Numbered from the stretch's first letter, positions 12,486 to 24,500 are shown. The stretch: DNA of 64,000 nt from Microstegium vimineum (GCA_022036555.1 CM039139.1:16001987-16065986); one strand, 5' to 3'. Translations and numbers: made by a program. The notes: generated by a model not told the origin, from the letters alone.

Positions 12486-12692
12486 ATGTTTGGATTTTAC
12501 GGTCTAAAAACTTAAGCACTAAACAATGGACTACTTTAACCCTTGAGGCTCCAAACATATGGTATAAAATGATGTCCAATGTTTACCTAACCTTACAAAA
12601 AAGTATAATAGACCACACAAGTGAGCTAAAGTGGTATAAAATATTGCACTTAACTTAGCTAACTAAACTTTAGACCATGAGATCCTAATAGG
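12486..12692. mobile_element. Probable small TIR element
   Basis: The end TGTTTGGATTTTACGGTCTAAA and the far end TTTAGACCATGAGATCCTAAT, read in reverse, match at most positions, as in a diverged hAT-type MITE of about 205 bp. The body is AT-rich and non-coding, and the boundaries are approximate. Confidence 0.5.
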
Positions 12693-15600
12693 ACTTGATG
12701 ACACATGTGCCTCATGTGTAAGTGGGAGAAATTGTCCATCACTGTTTATCTTTCTTCTTGTCTCCTTATCTATCATCTACAATCTCTCTCTTCTTTCTCC
12801 CATGATAATCAATGTTGCTCTTGTTGCTCAATGGAAGCACAACAAGTTGTGCAGGGGTTGGTGTGACGAGGCCTGTGTGGCTCGCCAAAGCCATACCTCT
12901 TAAGTCATCACCCTCCGTGCTCGTGGCACCTTGGATGACATGCTAATTCTAACAACGAGTAGTTTGACAAGGCCAATCTCCTCTTGTGGAGTAGATTCAC
13001 TATTGTAGCTCAAACCATTTTGAAAAACATTACAAAAAAAGGCGCTAATGACAACGTTGTAATAATTTGTATGAAGTTTGTGAAGAGCCCGGAGAAGCTA
13101 CGTTTTTTATACGTCTAGCTCTCCAATACAAAAACGCCTCCGACTCTTCAGACTCCCCTTATAAGGTTTTATGCTTTAGACAATCTTTTGGCACGACCCC
13201 ATGGCAAGAGCTATAAAAAACTGAAAACCGGAGCCATGGCAAAGAAACTCTAAATCAGAGGAGTAAAAAAAAATACAGTCTGTGTGAGCAATATCATATT
13301 TCTCCATCTCATTCTCTATATATTTTAGTTAGAAAAGGTGATTAGTTTTCTCGAAGTTGCTCTTGGCTCTAGTTTCTTGCATGACCAATTGGCTACTACT
13401 GCCAACGCAAAAGAGAAGCCACCGTGACAGGGCATCAAAGTCGCCCATGGATTTTGACCTCCACTCCACCGTTTGTTCTCTCCATCATCGACTCACAACC
13501 CCCTAGTAGTCCTAGACCTGGCTCTAGGTAGGAAGGAGATATTCCTAGACTGAAACAAGCCCTTGAGATTTTACAAAGAACTAGTACGATTTGAGTGGTA
13601 TGCCAAGCAATTATATATGGGACACAAATCACTCGTCTAACTGCTTTATTTGTTTGATGGTACTACTATCAAGGCAACGTGCTGAGCAACAGCTCGATAG
13701 GTGTGCCAGCTTGCCATGAAATGGCCGCTCGGTCAATGGAAAAAGCGCCATATTTTGCTCGAAAAAAAGAAATAGCACCACAGTAGCGCACAAAGTTACA
13801 CGGATCAGCAAGATTCCTAGGAGAGAGGTTGTGTTAGGTGCTGGACGCCTGGACCGCGATTTCTTTTGTACAGCATAGTAGTGCCAGCAGCAGGAAGGCC
13901 TCGACGGCACAGGATGGCCGGGGAAGGCTGTGTCGATGCGCGTACGGGATGCTAGGGAATCTCGGGGCTCCGCTTTCGCGAATTCTTTTTGCGCCCCCCG
14001 AGAAAGGATAGACGGCTCCGGTTGTGACTGCTTCCAGTGGCCGTGGCTAAAACCCACCTGACGCCGAATCTTTCTGTGCGTGCCACCACTCACGGCCGCA
14101 CAAGTGGTTCCGGTGGTGACGCCTGACGCGCAACTGAGCTGCTGTACTAGTACTCCTACTAGTACTTGAACCGCTGTTGGACCGCAATACTGCACCGTTT
14201 GCAGTAAAAAATCTACGCACTGGTGTACTGTATGAACGACGCTAGGGGCAATCCCACGCTACTGCTAGCGCACTGCATGCTCTGTCGCGGATAGACTGCA
14301 TGCACTCTCGCGGGACAGCGGTGGCAGCCTGGGTGGGGGCCGTGTCCTCGTTTTGTGCACACAACTATTTCAACAAACTAAAAAATACGTATATAACTCA
14401 TAAACTAAAAATCCAAATTAAATTACGTTTACACCATTAAATTTATTTCAATAAATACTTCAAAACAAGATCTCAGATGAATATATTTCGATAAAGTTAT
14501 AGATGAGCTCTAATATTAATAATTGCCATAGAGTACAAAATATAGAGGACAATGAGTGCGGAAGAAATATGTGTATAGGAAAAAATCTTAATGATTAAGA
14601 CAAATAGAGGATGAATTTAGAGGATTAGCAGTGCGGACAGTCTGAGCCGGAGAGCCCGGAGCGCCGAGCGCTGGTGTGAGTGTTTTACCGGAGTGCTGCT
14701 ACTCCGGTCCATGCCCGCCGTTTGGAAGCGTTCGTTTGGCGGTTTGGTGTTGATACTCTTTGCTTCGACGCCGTTCTGCCTACGTCGGTCGCGGTCCCGC
14801 TAAAAGCGAATTAGCGCGTGATCAAGCCAGCCAGCCGACACGTGTGCTGGCGGTGTACTCGGGGCCCTCGCAGAACGAACGCAGCTCCCGTTTCTGTCGC
14901 TGTCGCGTGGGACGAAACTAATTAACTAATGCTGTCATTGCTGTGTGCCCCTAGAAAGCGGAGTAACCGTCAGTCAGCTCGAGCCGGGCCGGGCGGCCAG
15001 CCGCGGCTTCCGACTGGCAGATCGCAGCAGAGCCGTAGGGCCGGACCACGAGTCCACGACGAGGAGTTGCACATGGGAGATGGGTGTCGTCAGCTTAGGA
15101 CCACCATCTCTGACCGAACAGCCGGAATGGCTCCCGTAGGCCCAACGGGGACGAAGCAGCTGAGCCGTAGGCCGGCGGGAGTAGCCGCGCGGCGGCTTCC
15201 GAGGGCCGCGGGCGCGTGCACTTTCGGTCGCCTTTTCTCCATCAGCCGCCACTGCGTCGTCTGCTGCCTTCCTTACGTTACGTTACGCATGAGCAAATTT
15301 TCTCGCGCGCGCGAGGACGTCGGTTTCCGGGTCCAGTCGTGCACCCGCGCGTCGCCGTGCCACCTCAACGCTGTTCGTGGTTATCCACAGGGAAAAGAGG
15401 AGACCACGACGTGGCGACCAGCGACCCCGAGCTGCAGCCACTGCTTGGATGCCAGCTTTTCTGCTCTGCAACCGGATCAAAGCCAGGGATCTCTGCAGAC
15501 ACTCTGCTTACCGGAGCGTCCAAGTCCAACCCCAGACTGTGTTCAGTTCAGCTATCAAAAGAACACACACGGCCCGCCGGCCGCATCTGCATGCAAACTT

Positions 15601-15801
15601 AAAGGAGTAGTACGATGGGCAAAAAAAAATGATCTTCCATACAAAAGTTTTATCAAACTCCACACGGGTCGGCAAAATCAATTTTTGAAAGGCAAAGAGT
15701 TGGTTGGTGCAGCCTACGAATCTGAAGCAAAATGTCACAATAGAACCCTACGAATCTAAATGGTCACCGGGTGCTTGTCCTGAAATGTGCCTTTCTAACC
15801 A
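12693..15801. other. Gene-free intergenic region
   Basis: No exon chain or conserved domain is seen on either strand. The part up to about 14200 is mixed composition, 14340-14600 is AT-rich, and 14640-15500 is GC-rich. Long open frames in the GC-rich part (a 276-codon frame at 14929-15759 and a 188-codon frame at 13629-14195) have Arg/Pro/Ser-biased, non-protein-like translations, and I do not call them genes. The last 100 bp are the 3' flank of LPXC. Confidence 0.55.
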
Positions 15802-18800
15802 CTACCGAACATACGATGAATAGGAGCCGTACATATTTGAGCATTGCCCAGCAAGTTGTTCTTGGTCCACAGTGTTCTTTCCAGACAGATGGCTGAGAAA
15901 ATCAGTGTGCAGCGCGTGACCAGCCTTTGTCACAGAAAAGGAAAAGTTAGGTTCAGGTGCCACAAGAGAGCTCCAAGGATTAGCATAAACAGGACAACAA
16001 AGTAGAAGGAAAAACAAGGAAATCTGTTTCTCTTAAACAGAGAATCTTCTTGCACAAAAAGGGTACGCAGAGAATATGCTATGGCTTCAGACAGACACTA
16101 TTTCTCAGAACCACCTGTTGCTTGAAAGCATGAGGTTGCGATGCGCCAACAAAACAACAAAAAAAACAGGTGGTCTGTAGCATAAGGTCACATCAGAACA
16201 ATGAGTGTCAATGCAACTTCCAAGGCTTTAGCTGAAATCACAGTAACGGTACTCTTTGTTATTGATGTACCCTTTTGGATAACTATAATTATGGCCTAAC
16301 TTTTACTATGCCTCTGATCTATTAACGGTATATGAAGTCACTGTCTGGTCTTTTCACTGTCATGAACTACATGATCTTTTTACCAACCACTACAAATGGG
16401 ATTGAAAATCTATTAACGGTATATGAAGTCAGTGTCTGGTGTATTCACTGTCATGAACTAAATGATCTTTTTACTTACCACTACAAATGGGATTGAAAAT
16501 TAACTTTATACAGGAACTAGACAGCCAAAACTATAAAAAGTGAGACCGTGCAAAATGAAACCCCCTCAAATGAGACACCGACTTACAAAAAATAAATAAA
16601 ATGAACAGAGTAATGTAACACTATATGTGTGAGAAATCAACACAAAATGACCACCAACATGTTACCGAGATATGGTGAAAATCAAGTTTTTATTAGTTAT
16701 CACATGATCAAGAAGATATGTATCAGTAAACGAAAACCAACAGTGTGACTGAGCAGTAATTTCAAACACCGTGAATACATAGGATCCAAAATAAAAAATA
16801 ATGAAACAAAAAGTACATTGGTGTTGTCTCGTAGGCGGTCTCCACGTAATTTTAAAACGACTTAATAGACAATATGGGTCTTTTAAATTGTCCCATGGTA
16901 CCTCACAATTCCTTAATTTATGCATACAATAAAAGTAAACTTGTGAGTTGCATGATCACAAAAACTCATACAATGGTACAATAGTTGTCTAATAATCTTA
17001 AATTTTAGCTCATGAGGCAGTTCTTAAACAACGGCCTCTTTCTCTCTCCCCTCTCCCTTCCTACACATCAGTAAAAAAACCTACGTGGCATTGCATGAGA
17101 CGGAGTATGAGACAGCTAACATATAGCAATGTACTTGCACTAAGTAGTAACTAGTGAGAAGAAGAGCATGAACATGGGATTTATTAAAGGTGACTCTTCT
17201 ATGATTATAATTTTTAAGTAAAGGAAAGGAACTTATGACTTATGAGGCAGTTGTTAACTTATAACACACATAAGAAGACAGTAGTAAGTTGAATGAAGAA
17301 GGTACCTTATAGGCAATTATATGAGCAATTGGAAATCCCTGGTTACCATTCTGTGCAAACAGCGAGAAGTCACCGATAAGATCTAAAATCTTGTGGCGGC
17401 AAGGTTCATCCTCGAACCGCAGTGGTGGATTCAGCCAACCACCAGATATGCTGTCAAATTACCAAACAACTGACATAGTTGAGAGAAAATACACAATTCA
17501 AATAATACGACAGTTTCATTGCCAGACCATAAGTCGCAACATCATCAAGGCGCAAAGTTTTGAAAGGAAGGAATACGAGAAAACAATAGTCCCAATGGTC
17601 CTGCTGGTTGAACTCCGTTGCACACTGCACACCACTGGATGGTCAACAACTAGCTGACTTGATGTTGATGACTTTATAAATAAACGATTTATGTAGCAGC
17701 AGTACGTATTCATATTAAACTAGTCAAGGCAAAAGATGGCATTCACCGCGTAGTAGTTACCTTGGAAGTACAGATAAAAAGCTCCTACTAAAATAAACTT
17801 TATTCAATGTTCAGACTACCTGTTCATATAAATTATTGATTATTCGATACAAATGATAAATACTGACTATACTCTATTAACAAATTTCATCTGGATTGCT
17901 ACTCATGAAGCCATTTTTAACATAAGATATTTAACAAATAAACCAACAAAAAAGGTTAATGTTGTAGTTGCACTACCGATATTGAAATAAGTCTGAACTG
18001 TGGGTTGCCTTGTATTCACAACATGACAACTGATCCAGAAGAATATAAACCTTCAGTAAATTGGCCAACTAGGATAACCTCTAATAGGCAGTTTTACACA
18101 ACATGAAATAAACAAGTAACATTTTCCAGCATATTGTTCTTCACCTGCAAACCATAGCGTTTTCTAGTGACCCTCCTTTGATGAGTCCAGCAGCACGCAT
18201 TTTTTCAACCTGGTGAACTCAAAAATGCAGCAAGCAGAAGTGAGTCACTAGGTAGTGTGATTCATGACCAAAAAAATGTTTTTTAACAAAAAAATAAATA
18301 AATACAGAACCCCATAACAAAAGACCTTGCAACCTCCCAATAAAGCAGGAGAAAAAGAAGTAAAGCCAAGTGCTACAGGAGCAGAGAATTTGTGAGAAAG
18401 TTATAACAAATAATTCTGGATCCTTCAAAGAAAAGAAAAGGCAGACAGGACAAAGGCAGCAAACTTGTGAGGACAACATAGGGGTACTGTTAAGTCCTTA
18501 TCCAAGCAAGAATAATGCAATTGTTATAGAGTACCCTAAAAGATGAAAACGGATATAATGCCATGTATCACAAAATCATCAGTTCATGACAAAGTAAATT
18601 AGCATTAACCGTGTGCTAGGTAAGTAACTTAATCCTGCACTAAGGAGGTTTTCTCAAGTAAAATATGCATGTAAGTGTGGACCCAAACAGTTGTAAATAC
18701 ACGATAGTAGCAGGTAATGTAATCTTATAAGAGAGAATGCAAATGCATATTAACAAAAGGAGACAGAAGTGATGAAAAACATATACTAGATGTATGAGTA

Positions 18801-20407
18801 AACCTCTTCAAATATACAGAAAGTTCTTGCAGGCGCAATCTTGCTTGAGTATATATTATCATCCAGGAATGTAGAAACCCATTGACACCCAATCGTTGGC
18901 ACCTGCAATAGATGCACACGTTGCTCAAGTTACATACAATTCTGAAACTTTTTCAACATTATAGTAGTCCAAAAGCAGTTAAAAGTTAGAAAATATGACA
19001 CCAGATGTCATATAGTAAGCACAACACAAGGTATCAGACTGAACCAATGGATGGACATTTTATTAACAAACAAGAAAGATAGTATACTAGTACTTCTTCC
19101 TTCTTCCATAAAGAACAATTGATGGCCATAACATTAACAATAACAAAGCTAAGCCTAAACAACTCATAAACAGAAATGTTTTACCTTAATTCTCATGTTC
19201 CAGTACACATTATTTGTATGAGCAATAGAGTATGATACACAGCTCTCTTGCGTGTTTGAGAGAGAGAAAAAAAGAGCAACAGAGTATGATATATATTGGT
19301 GATGCAACACATCCTGCCTCGGACTATGCCATAAAACATGTGCAAACTGAAAAGGCAGCCACAACATGGATATCAAAACGATGCAATGGGCTCCAACTAA
19401 ATCATGCCATACATGAACACAGAACAAAATCAGATCCAAAAAAGTCAATTTGGGGTGACATTTATCTGTGTTCAAATTCATAGTGATCGAAGAACCAACC
19501 ATTTGTGTATATAGTGGTCTAATGTTGATCATGCATAAACAATGCATCACTGGATCATAAGACATGATCCAGTTTCATATCCATAACGAACTAGCCTTTT
19601 ACTTATTTCAGAAGGAAGAGATGAATATACCTTTGGGAAATCAATGCCATAGGTGATGTGGATTTGCGAGCTAGGGAATGCAGCTATAAAGCCATTATCT
19701 TTCCGTAGGTAAACAGGCTGATGAATTTCAGGCGCCAGTTTATCCAACTTTTGCCCATTGGCATCCTCTGCCGCACGCAAGCCAACGCTTTGTATGGCTT
19801 GTACCCACTCTTGCGCTGATCCATCAAGCAAAGGAATCTGGCATTGCTTAAGCACTTTCACATAAATCGAAAACACAACGATAACTCAACACCTTCCCAC
19901 CAAAGGTATTAACATTGGCAGTAAAGGAACTAAAACAAGGTGGGAAATGGGCAGACATCCGCGCACCTCGTCACCGCCGCTAACCTCGATACGGCAGTTG
20001 TCGACGCCAAGCGCCTCCATCGCCGAGAGAAGGTGCTCCACCGTCCGGACCCGCGTGTGGGCGCGCCGAAGCGTCGTGCAGAGCTGCGACCGTGGCTCGG
20101 CGTTCCCCACCTCTGCCGCCACCCTCGCCTCCTCCTCCTCACCCTCCACAAGGAAATACCTACCCTCGCCAGCTTGCGTCGGGAACAGCGTGGCGGTGAC
20201 GCGCGCTCCCGAGTGGAGCCCCACGCCCGACCTGCTCACCGCCGCCGCTAGCGTTTGCTGCAGGCGCCCCGTCTGGCAGAGGAGGGGTTAGTCTACCAGA
20301 GTTTCAGTCAAATGTTTCCAAACACTAGAGCGTCGCTGACTTACCGGCTTCCAGGAGAAGGCTGCGCGGGAGACGGACGTGAGGGCTCGGGCGGCGGCGG
20401 AGGCCAT
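15802..20407 (-). CDS. LPXC: UDP-3-O-acyl-N-acetylglucosamine deacetylase (plant LpxC)
   Basis: Seven exons on the minus strand, all in phase: 20407-20345, 20272-19967, 19837-19631, 18902-18804, 18209-18145, 17450-17306, 15924-15802; 335 aa. LpxC removes the N-acetyl group in the committed step of lipid A synthesis. Plants keep the pathway, and the family is mitochondrial. Residues 1-21 are Ala/Ser/Arg-rich without acidic residues, fitting a mitochondrial presequence. The zinc site and general base are complete: E100-H101 in TVEHLLSAME, H266 and D270 in CRHKILDLIGD, H298 in AGHALH. The SGVGLHSG start motif (from S36), IPLLDGSAQEW and the ISGGW segment are also present. The frame is unbroken. 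The last intron holds a 91-bp tandem duplication, and intron 3 holds a tiny LINE tail. The gene is head to head with the PPR gene. Confidence 0.95.
16319..16500. repeat. Tandem duplication, 2 x 91 bp, in the last LPXC intron
   Basis: Units 16319-16409 and 16410-16500 both run from CTATTAACGGTATATGAAGTC to GGGATTGAAAAT with the same length and only a few substitutions. The duplication is intronic and does not touch a splice site. Confidence 0.92.
19220..19291 (+). mobile_element. 36-bp LINE 3' tail with 18-bp target-site duplication
   Basis: The insert (19238-19273) is CACAGCTCTCTTGCGTGTTTG followed by a GA/A-rich tail. It is flanked by GAGCAATAGAGTATGATA (19220-19237) and GAGCAACAGAGTATGATA (19274-19291), an 18-bp duplication with one mismatch. 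The same CAGCTCT(C/T)(C/T)TGCGT motif before an A-tract is seen near 25180 and 53895. It is a severely 5'-truncated L1-type insertion in LPXC intron 3. Confidence 0.75.
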
Positions 20408-20658
20408 GGCGGCGGCGGGAAGGTAGCGGAGGCAGAAACCGCAAAGTCATCTATACTGCTGATGGGGAGAAAAGAAAAAAAAACGCCGGGAGCCCGGGAC
20501 ACCTGGAACATCAGTACTCTACCCCAGTTTAGGATTCCCGGTTTTTTTCCGGTTCCACAGAAAAACCCGAAACCAGACCCAGTCCCCCACAGTCGACTCC
20601 GGAACCTCCAGCAGCCCCTCCGCCGAAGGCCCCGTCAAGCACGCCACCGGCCATTCCC
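20408..20658. promoter_or_regulatory. Shared divergent promoter of LPXC and the PPR gene
   Basis: Only 251 bp separate the two start codons, so both 5' UTRs and core promoters must lie here unless transcription begins within the neighbouring gene. The segment is GC-rich on both gene-proximal sides, and I see no convincing TATA box for either direction, as is common for housekeeping bidirectional promoters. Confidence 0.7.
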
Positions 20659-23166
20659 ATGTCTATAGGCCGCCTCGGCCGCGCGCCCGCGTCGCTATTC
20701 CTGATCCAGTCCTTCACCACCGCCACCGCTCCGCCAGCCGCGTCCACCCCTTCATCCGCGGGCTTCCTCGCGGACCACCTGCTCGACGAATTCTCCCGCC
20801 CGCGCGCCACCCGTGACGCGGCACGCCTCCGCCGCCTCGCGTCGTACCTCACGCCGCCCGCCGCAGAGTCCGTCATCCTCCGCCTGCCGTCCTGGCGCCA
20901 CGCGCTCGACTTCTTCCACTGGGCCTCCGAGCAGCCGGGCTTCCGCCACTCCTGCTATTCCCTCAACGCCATGGCGTCACTCCTGCCACCGCACCAGCGC
21001 GCGCACCTCGACCGCCTCGCCACCGACGCGCTCGCCTCTCGCTGCTCCATGACGCCCGGCGCGCTGGGGTTCCTCCTCCGCCGCCTCGGCGCGGCTGGCC
21101 TCCCGGACACCGCTGCCCGCGTCTTTGATGCAGCGAGGACGACGCTCGGCTGCGCCCCAAACTCGTACACGTACAACTGCCTCCTCGACGCGCTCGCCAA
21201 GGCCGGCCGTGCGGAAGACGCCGAGGCGCGGTTGCGGGAGATGGTGGCGAGTTGCGGTGACGACAGCGTCGACAGGTACACGCTCACCTCGCTCCTAAAT
21301 TGCTACTGCAACGCGGGGCGTCCTGAAGACGTGAGCGCCGTGTTACAGAGGATGAGCGAGAGGGCCTGGGTGGATGAGCACGTGTTCACGATGCTTGCTG
21401 TGGCGTTCAGCAAGTGGGGAAAGGTGGAGGATGCAGTTGAGCTGATTGGGAGGATGGAGGCACTTGGCATGGGACCAAGCGAGAAGACATTGAGCGTTCT
21501 GGTACATGGGTTTGCCAGGCAGGGGAGGCTTCATATGGCCATGGATATGTTTGGTAAGATGTCCAGTTATGGATTCAGTGTGGATTTGGCGATGTACAGT
21601 GTGTTAATTGAGGGGCTGTGTCATGGAAACGAGATGGGGAAGGCTGTGAAATTGTTCGAGGATATGAAGAGGGACAGGGTTACACCTGATGTCCGCTTGC
21701 TCAAGAAGATGATTGAGGCATTCTGTAGACAAGGAGATTTCTCTACTGTTGGCCCATTCATTAATGAAAATGCAGTGCATCTGAAACCCGGCAGTGCTGT
21801 CCTATTATATAATGTGATTCTTGAAGGTCTTACTAACCATGGAGAGGTAGAAGCAGCATATCAATTGCTCAGCTCCATGGTGCGTGGTCAGAGAGTTAGT
21901 GATGATGATACTGTTGGTGTGCATATTTTTGTTATCTGTGAAGATGTTAAACCAAACTCTGATTCGTTTAACATTGTTGTGTGCGGCCTTTGTAAGGTTA
22001 AGAAGCTGGATCTGGCTTTGGATCTCACAAAGGACATGGTTGGCCTTGGTTGCAAGGGAAAGCTTTTGATGTTTAATGATTTGATACTTGAATTGTGCAA
22101 TTCTGATAGACTAGATGAAGCATACGAGATATTCAACCAAATGAAGGGTCTTGGTTTGAAACCCTCCGAGTTCACATATAATTCATTGTTTTATGGTATT
22201 TGTAGAAGAAAAGATACTGGTGCTGCCACTGATCTACTGAGGGAGATGCGGACAAACACGCACAAACCATGGATTAAGAACTGCACAGAGATGGTGCAAC
22301 AGCTTTGTTTCAGTGGCAGGATAACAGAAGCCTTGCAATTTCTCGATGAAATGTTAAAATTAGGTTTTCTTCCTGACATTGTCACGTACTCTGCTGCCAT
22401 GAATGGGATGTGTAAAATTGGAGAGATAGAAAATGCATTAGGGGTTTTCCGTGACATTTCTTCCAAATGTTATCTTCCAGATGTGGTGGCACATAATATC
22501 TTGATAAATGGATTCCGGAAAGCAGGTAAGTTTGATGAGGCGCAAGAAATCATGGAAGAAATGTTGAGTAAGGGTCTGTTTCCTTCTGTAGTTACCTACA
22601 ATCTTATGATTGATATTTGGTGCAAGTCTGGAAGAATTGACAAAGCAATCACTTGCGTATATAAGATGATTGATGAAGAGAAGCCACCAACAGTTGTTAC
22701 ATATACAAGCTTGTTAGATGGACTCTGTAATGCTGGAAGGCCCGATGAAGCCATCGTTTTGTGGTGCAAAATGAGGGAAAAGGGCTGTTCGCCAAATGAG
22801 ATAGCATATACTGCTTTTGTTAATGGACTGTGCAAGTGTGGTCGAATGGAGACTGCAGTGAACTACTATGAAGAGATGAAGACGAAAGGTTTTGACTTGG
22901 ATATTTTTTCCCTATTAAATTTAACAAATTCAGTGATAGCACAGGGACAAGCCAGTAAAGGATGTGAGCTTTTGAAAGTTGTTCTCCAAAAAGATGTGGT
23001 GCACAGTAATCATTTGAAAATAGTAGGCTTAATAAATAAAGCAACTAAGGAGCTGTCTAAAGATGGAAGAATCCCTTCAGATATCATGATACTTGTAGAT
23101 AAATGGTTAGTTTCAAGGGGTCAAGGTATGCATATCGAAGATGGAAGCAAATCGGATCTGCCTTAG
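20659..23166 (+). CDS. Pentatricopeptide repeat protein, P-class, mitochondrial
   Basis: A single exon encodes 835 aa from ATG 20659 to TAG 23164-23166, the usual intronless layout of plant PPR genes. The N-terminus (MSIGRLGRAPASLFLIQSF) is basic and hydroxylated, like a mitochondrial presequence. From about residue 165 the protein is a run of 35-residue PPR motifs with repeated YTYNCLLDAL, VTYNLMIDIWCKSGR and AYTAFVNGLCKCGR helices. No E, DYW or SMR domain follows, so it is P-class. Such proteins bind organelle RNA and act in its stability, splicing or translation; the target cannot be read from the sequence. The FFHWASEQPGFRHSCYSLN segment recalls Arabidopsis At5g08310, from memory only. 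The frame is intact. A MITE begins at or directly after the stop codon. Confidence 0.93.
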   Translation: MSIGRLGRAPASLFLIQSFTTATAPPAASTPSSAGFLADHLLDEFSRPRATRDAARLRRLASYLTPPAAESVILRLPSWRHALDFFHWASEQPGFRHSCYSLNAMASLLPPHQRAHLDRLATDALASRCSMTPGALGFLLRRLGAAGLPDTAARVFDAARTTLGCAPNSYTYNCLLDALAKAGRAEDAEARLREMVASCGDDSVDRYTLTSLLNCYCNAGRPEDVSAVLQRMSERAWVDEHVFTMLAVAFSKWGKVEDAVELIGRMEALGMGPSEKTLSVLVHGFARQGRLHMAMDMFGKMSSYGFSVDLAMYSVLIEGLCHGNEMGKAVKLFEDMKRDRVTPDVRLLKKMIEAFCRQGDFSTVGPFINENAVHLKPGSAVLLYNVILEGLTNHGEVEAAYQLLSSMVRGQRVSDDDTVGVHIFVICEDVKPNSDSFNIVVCGLCKVKKLDLALDLTKDMVGLGCKGKLLMFNDLILELCNSDRLDEAYEIFNQMKGLGLKPSEFTYNSLFYGICRRKDTGAATDLLREMRTNTHKPWIKNCTEMVQQLCFSGRITEALQFLDEMLKLGFLPDIVTYSAAMNGMCKIGEIENALGVFRDISSKCYLPDVVAHNILINGFRKAGKFDEAQEIMEEMLSKGLFPSVVTYNLMIDIWCKSGRIDKAITCVYKMIDEEKPPTVVTYTSLLDGLCNAGRPDEAIVLWCKMREKGCSPNEIAYTAFVNGLCKCGRMETAVNYYEEMKTKGFDLDIFSLLNLTNSVIAQGQASKGCELLKVVLQKDVVHSNHLKIVGLINKATKELSKDGRIPSDIMILVDKWLVSRGQGMHIEDGSKSDLP

Positions 23167-23360
23167 GGCCTGTTTGGATACCAAGGGATAATTGTCAGCT
23201 GCTAAGAATTAGCCAAAATTAGCCCTAGCATATCCAAACAGGGGGCTAACAGGTGGGCTGATTTGTTAGCCTAGCCTGTAACTAGTTGTTGGCCAACTTT
23301 AGCTAATTTAGGCTAATCTTTAGCCCCGACAAGAAACTACCCTAGCTGATCCAAACATGC
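23166..23360. mobile_element. hAT-like MITE abutting the PPR stop codon
   Basis: The element starts GGGCCTGTTTGGATACC and ends GATCCAAACATGC, imperfect inverted repeats. It contains GCTAATTTAGGCTAATC-type stretches of the grass GGGCCTGTTTGG MITE family and an internal ATCCAAACAGGGGGC. Its first G may be the last base of the PPR TAG codon. I could not identify a target-site duplication. Confidence 0.7.
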
Positions 23361-24403
23361 ACTTGGATGTGTTCTCAAGTCTGCCAGTGACCAAGAGTCA
23401 TTGTGTCATCTGTGAGATTCCAACATGTGCAGATTGTACTTCATTTTGTCTACATGTTTTCCTGCTTCAGCAACAACTTTCTGCAAGAAGACCTTTCTTA
23501 ATCTGCCTTTTAAGGTATGCCCAATTGCAATTACCCTTTTCCGGCAGCATTCCTCATGTTTTATCAGCAAAGTAAATACTTTCCTTATCACATTACCACG
23601 GTGTCATTGTTTTTTTTCATGGCGAGCATTCCCCAGCTCAATTTGGCACATGCAGCCGAACCTCCTGCGCAAAGGGACAATGAACACAGAAGGTAAACTG
23701 GATTGCAAGGCCAATTTCTTGCTGACAACCTGTCCGCCCGTTGGGATCTTGGAGTGGACCAACAGCCAGGTGAAGAAGCGATGATTCCCCTCTGCATGTG
23801 CCTTTCAAATCGACTTCACCAAAACCCTTTGAACTGTGCCAGTAGCTGATTTTGCGTTAATCAGTTTGCAGATTTCACGAACCATTTGTATAAAGGAGTG
23901 CTCACCAAAACCCGCGAAATTGACAAAGGCAGCCCGGCGGTACGCTATCCTGTGCAACATTCATGGAATTGGCGGCGGGGCACTGTATCCAGCAACATTC
24001 ATGGGACTGGTGGCAGGACACATTCTTTTATTTGCTCTAGATACACTGTGCAGTGTCCTACAACAAAGAATTTAGTGTTCTACATCGTGGAAAATATACT
24101 GGTCCTGTTTGGCTGATAGGCCAGTTGAAGTTGTTTTATTATAAGAGAAAAACACCATATAATGGCTGATAATTCGGGCTAATAAGTACCACAACCAATT
24201 TAACAAAAATGCAGTGTTCCACAGCTAAATTTTCCTTGCAATAAACATGCATGTTCACCAATTCAGTTCCTTGATCACGTGTCCAATACCGAAGCTCGGG
24301 GAGATGATTCTTATACTAGTAGTCGAGACGGTAAGCTCGAGGAGATGGTTCTTATACTAGCAGTCGAGTAAAACAAGCTTTATACTACAGGGACTAAACT
24401 GAT

Positions 24404-24500
24404 AGTTTTGGTGGTTGATAAGTCGGCTGATGTTGTTTTTTACTGTTTTCTTGTGAGATAAAAATATTGTTTCGGTGGCTGATAAGCCAAACGAACATGG
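24404..24500. mobile_element. Short hAT-like MITE of the TTATCAGCC family, copy 3
   Basis: It contains GGTGGTTGATAAGTCGGCTGATG, TTGTGAGATAAAAATATTG and GTTTCGGTGGCTGATAAGCC, ending AAACGAACATGG, the same blocks as in 12296-12420 and 45847-45964. A more degraded relative lies at about 24103-24200. Confidence 0.65.

Noticed and set aside
13629..14195. 188-codon open frame on the minus strand
   Set aside because: No recognisable motif, irregular composition and no supporting exons; probably chance.
14929..15759. 276-codon open frame on the plus strand
   Set aside because: It lies in a GC-rich stretch. The translation is Arg/Pro/Ser/Gly-biased without a domain, other frames there are open too, and no splice-linked neighbour extends it.
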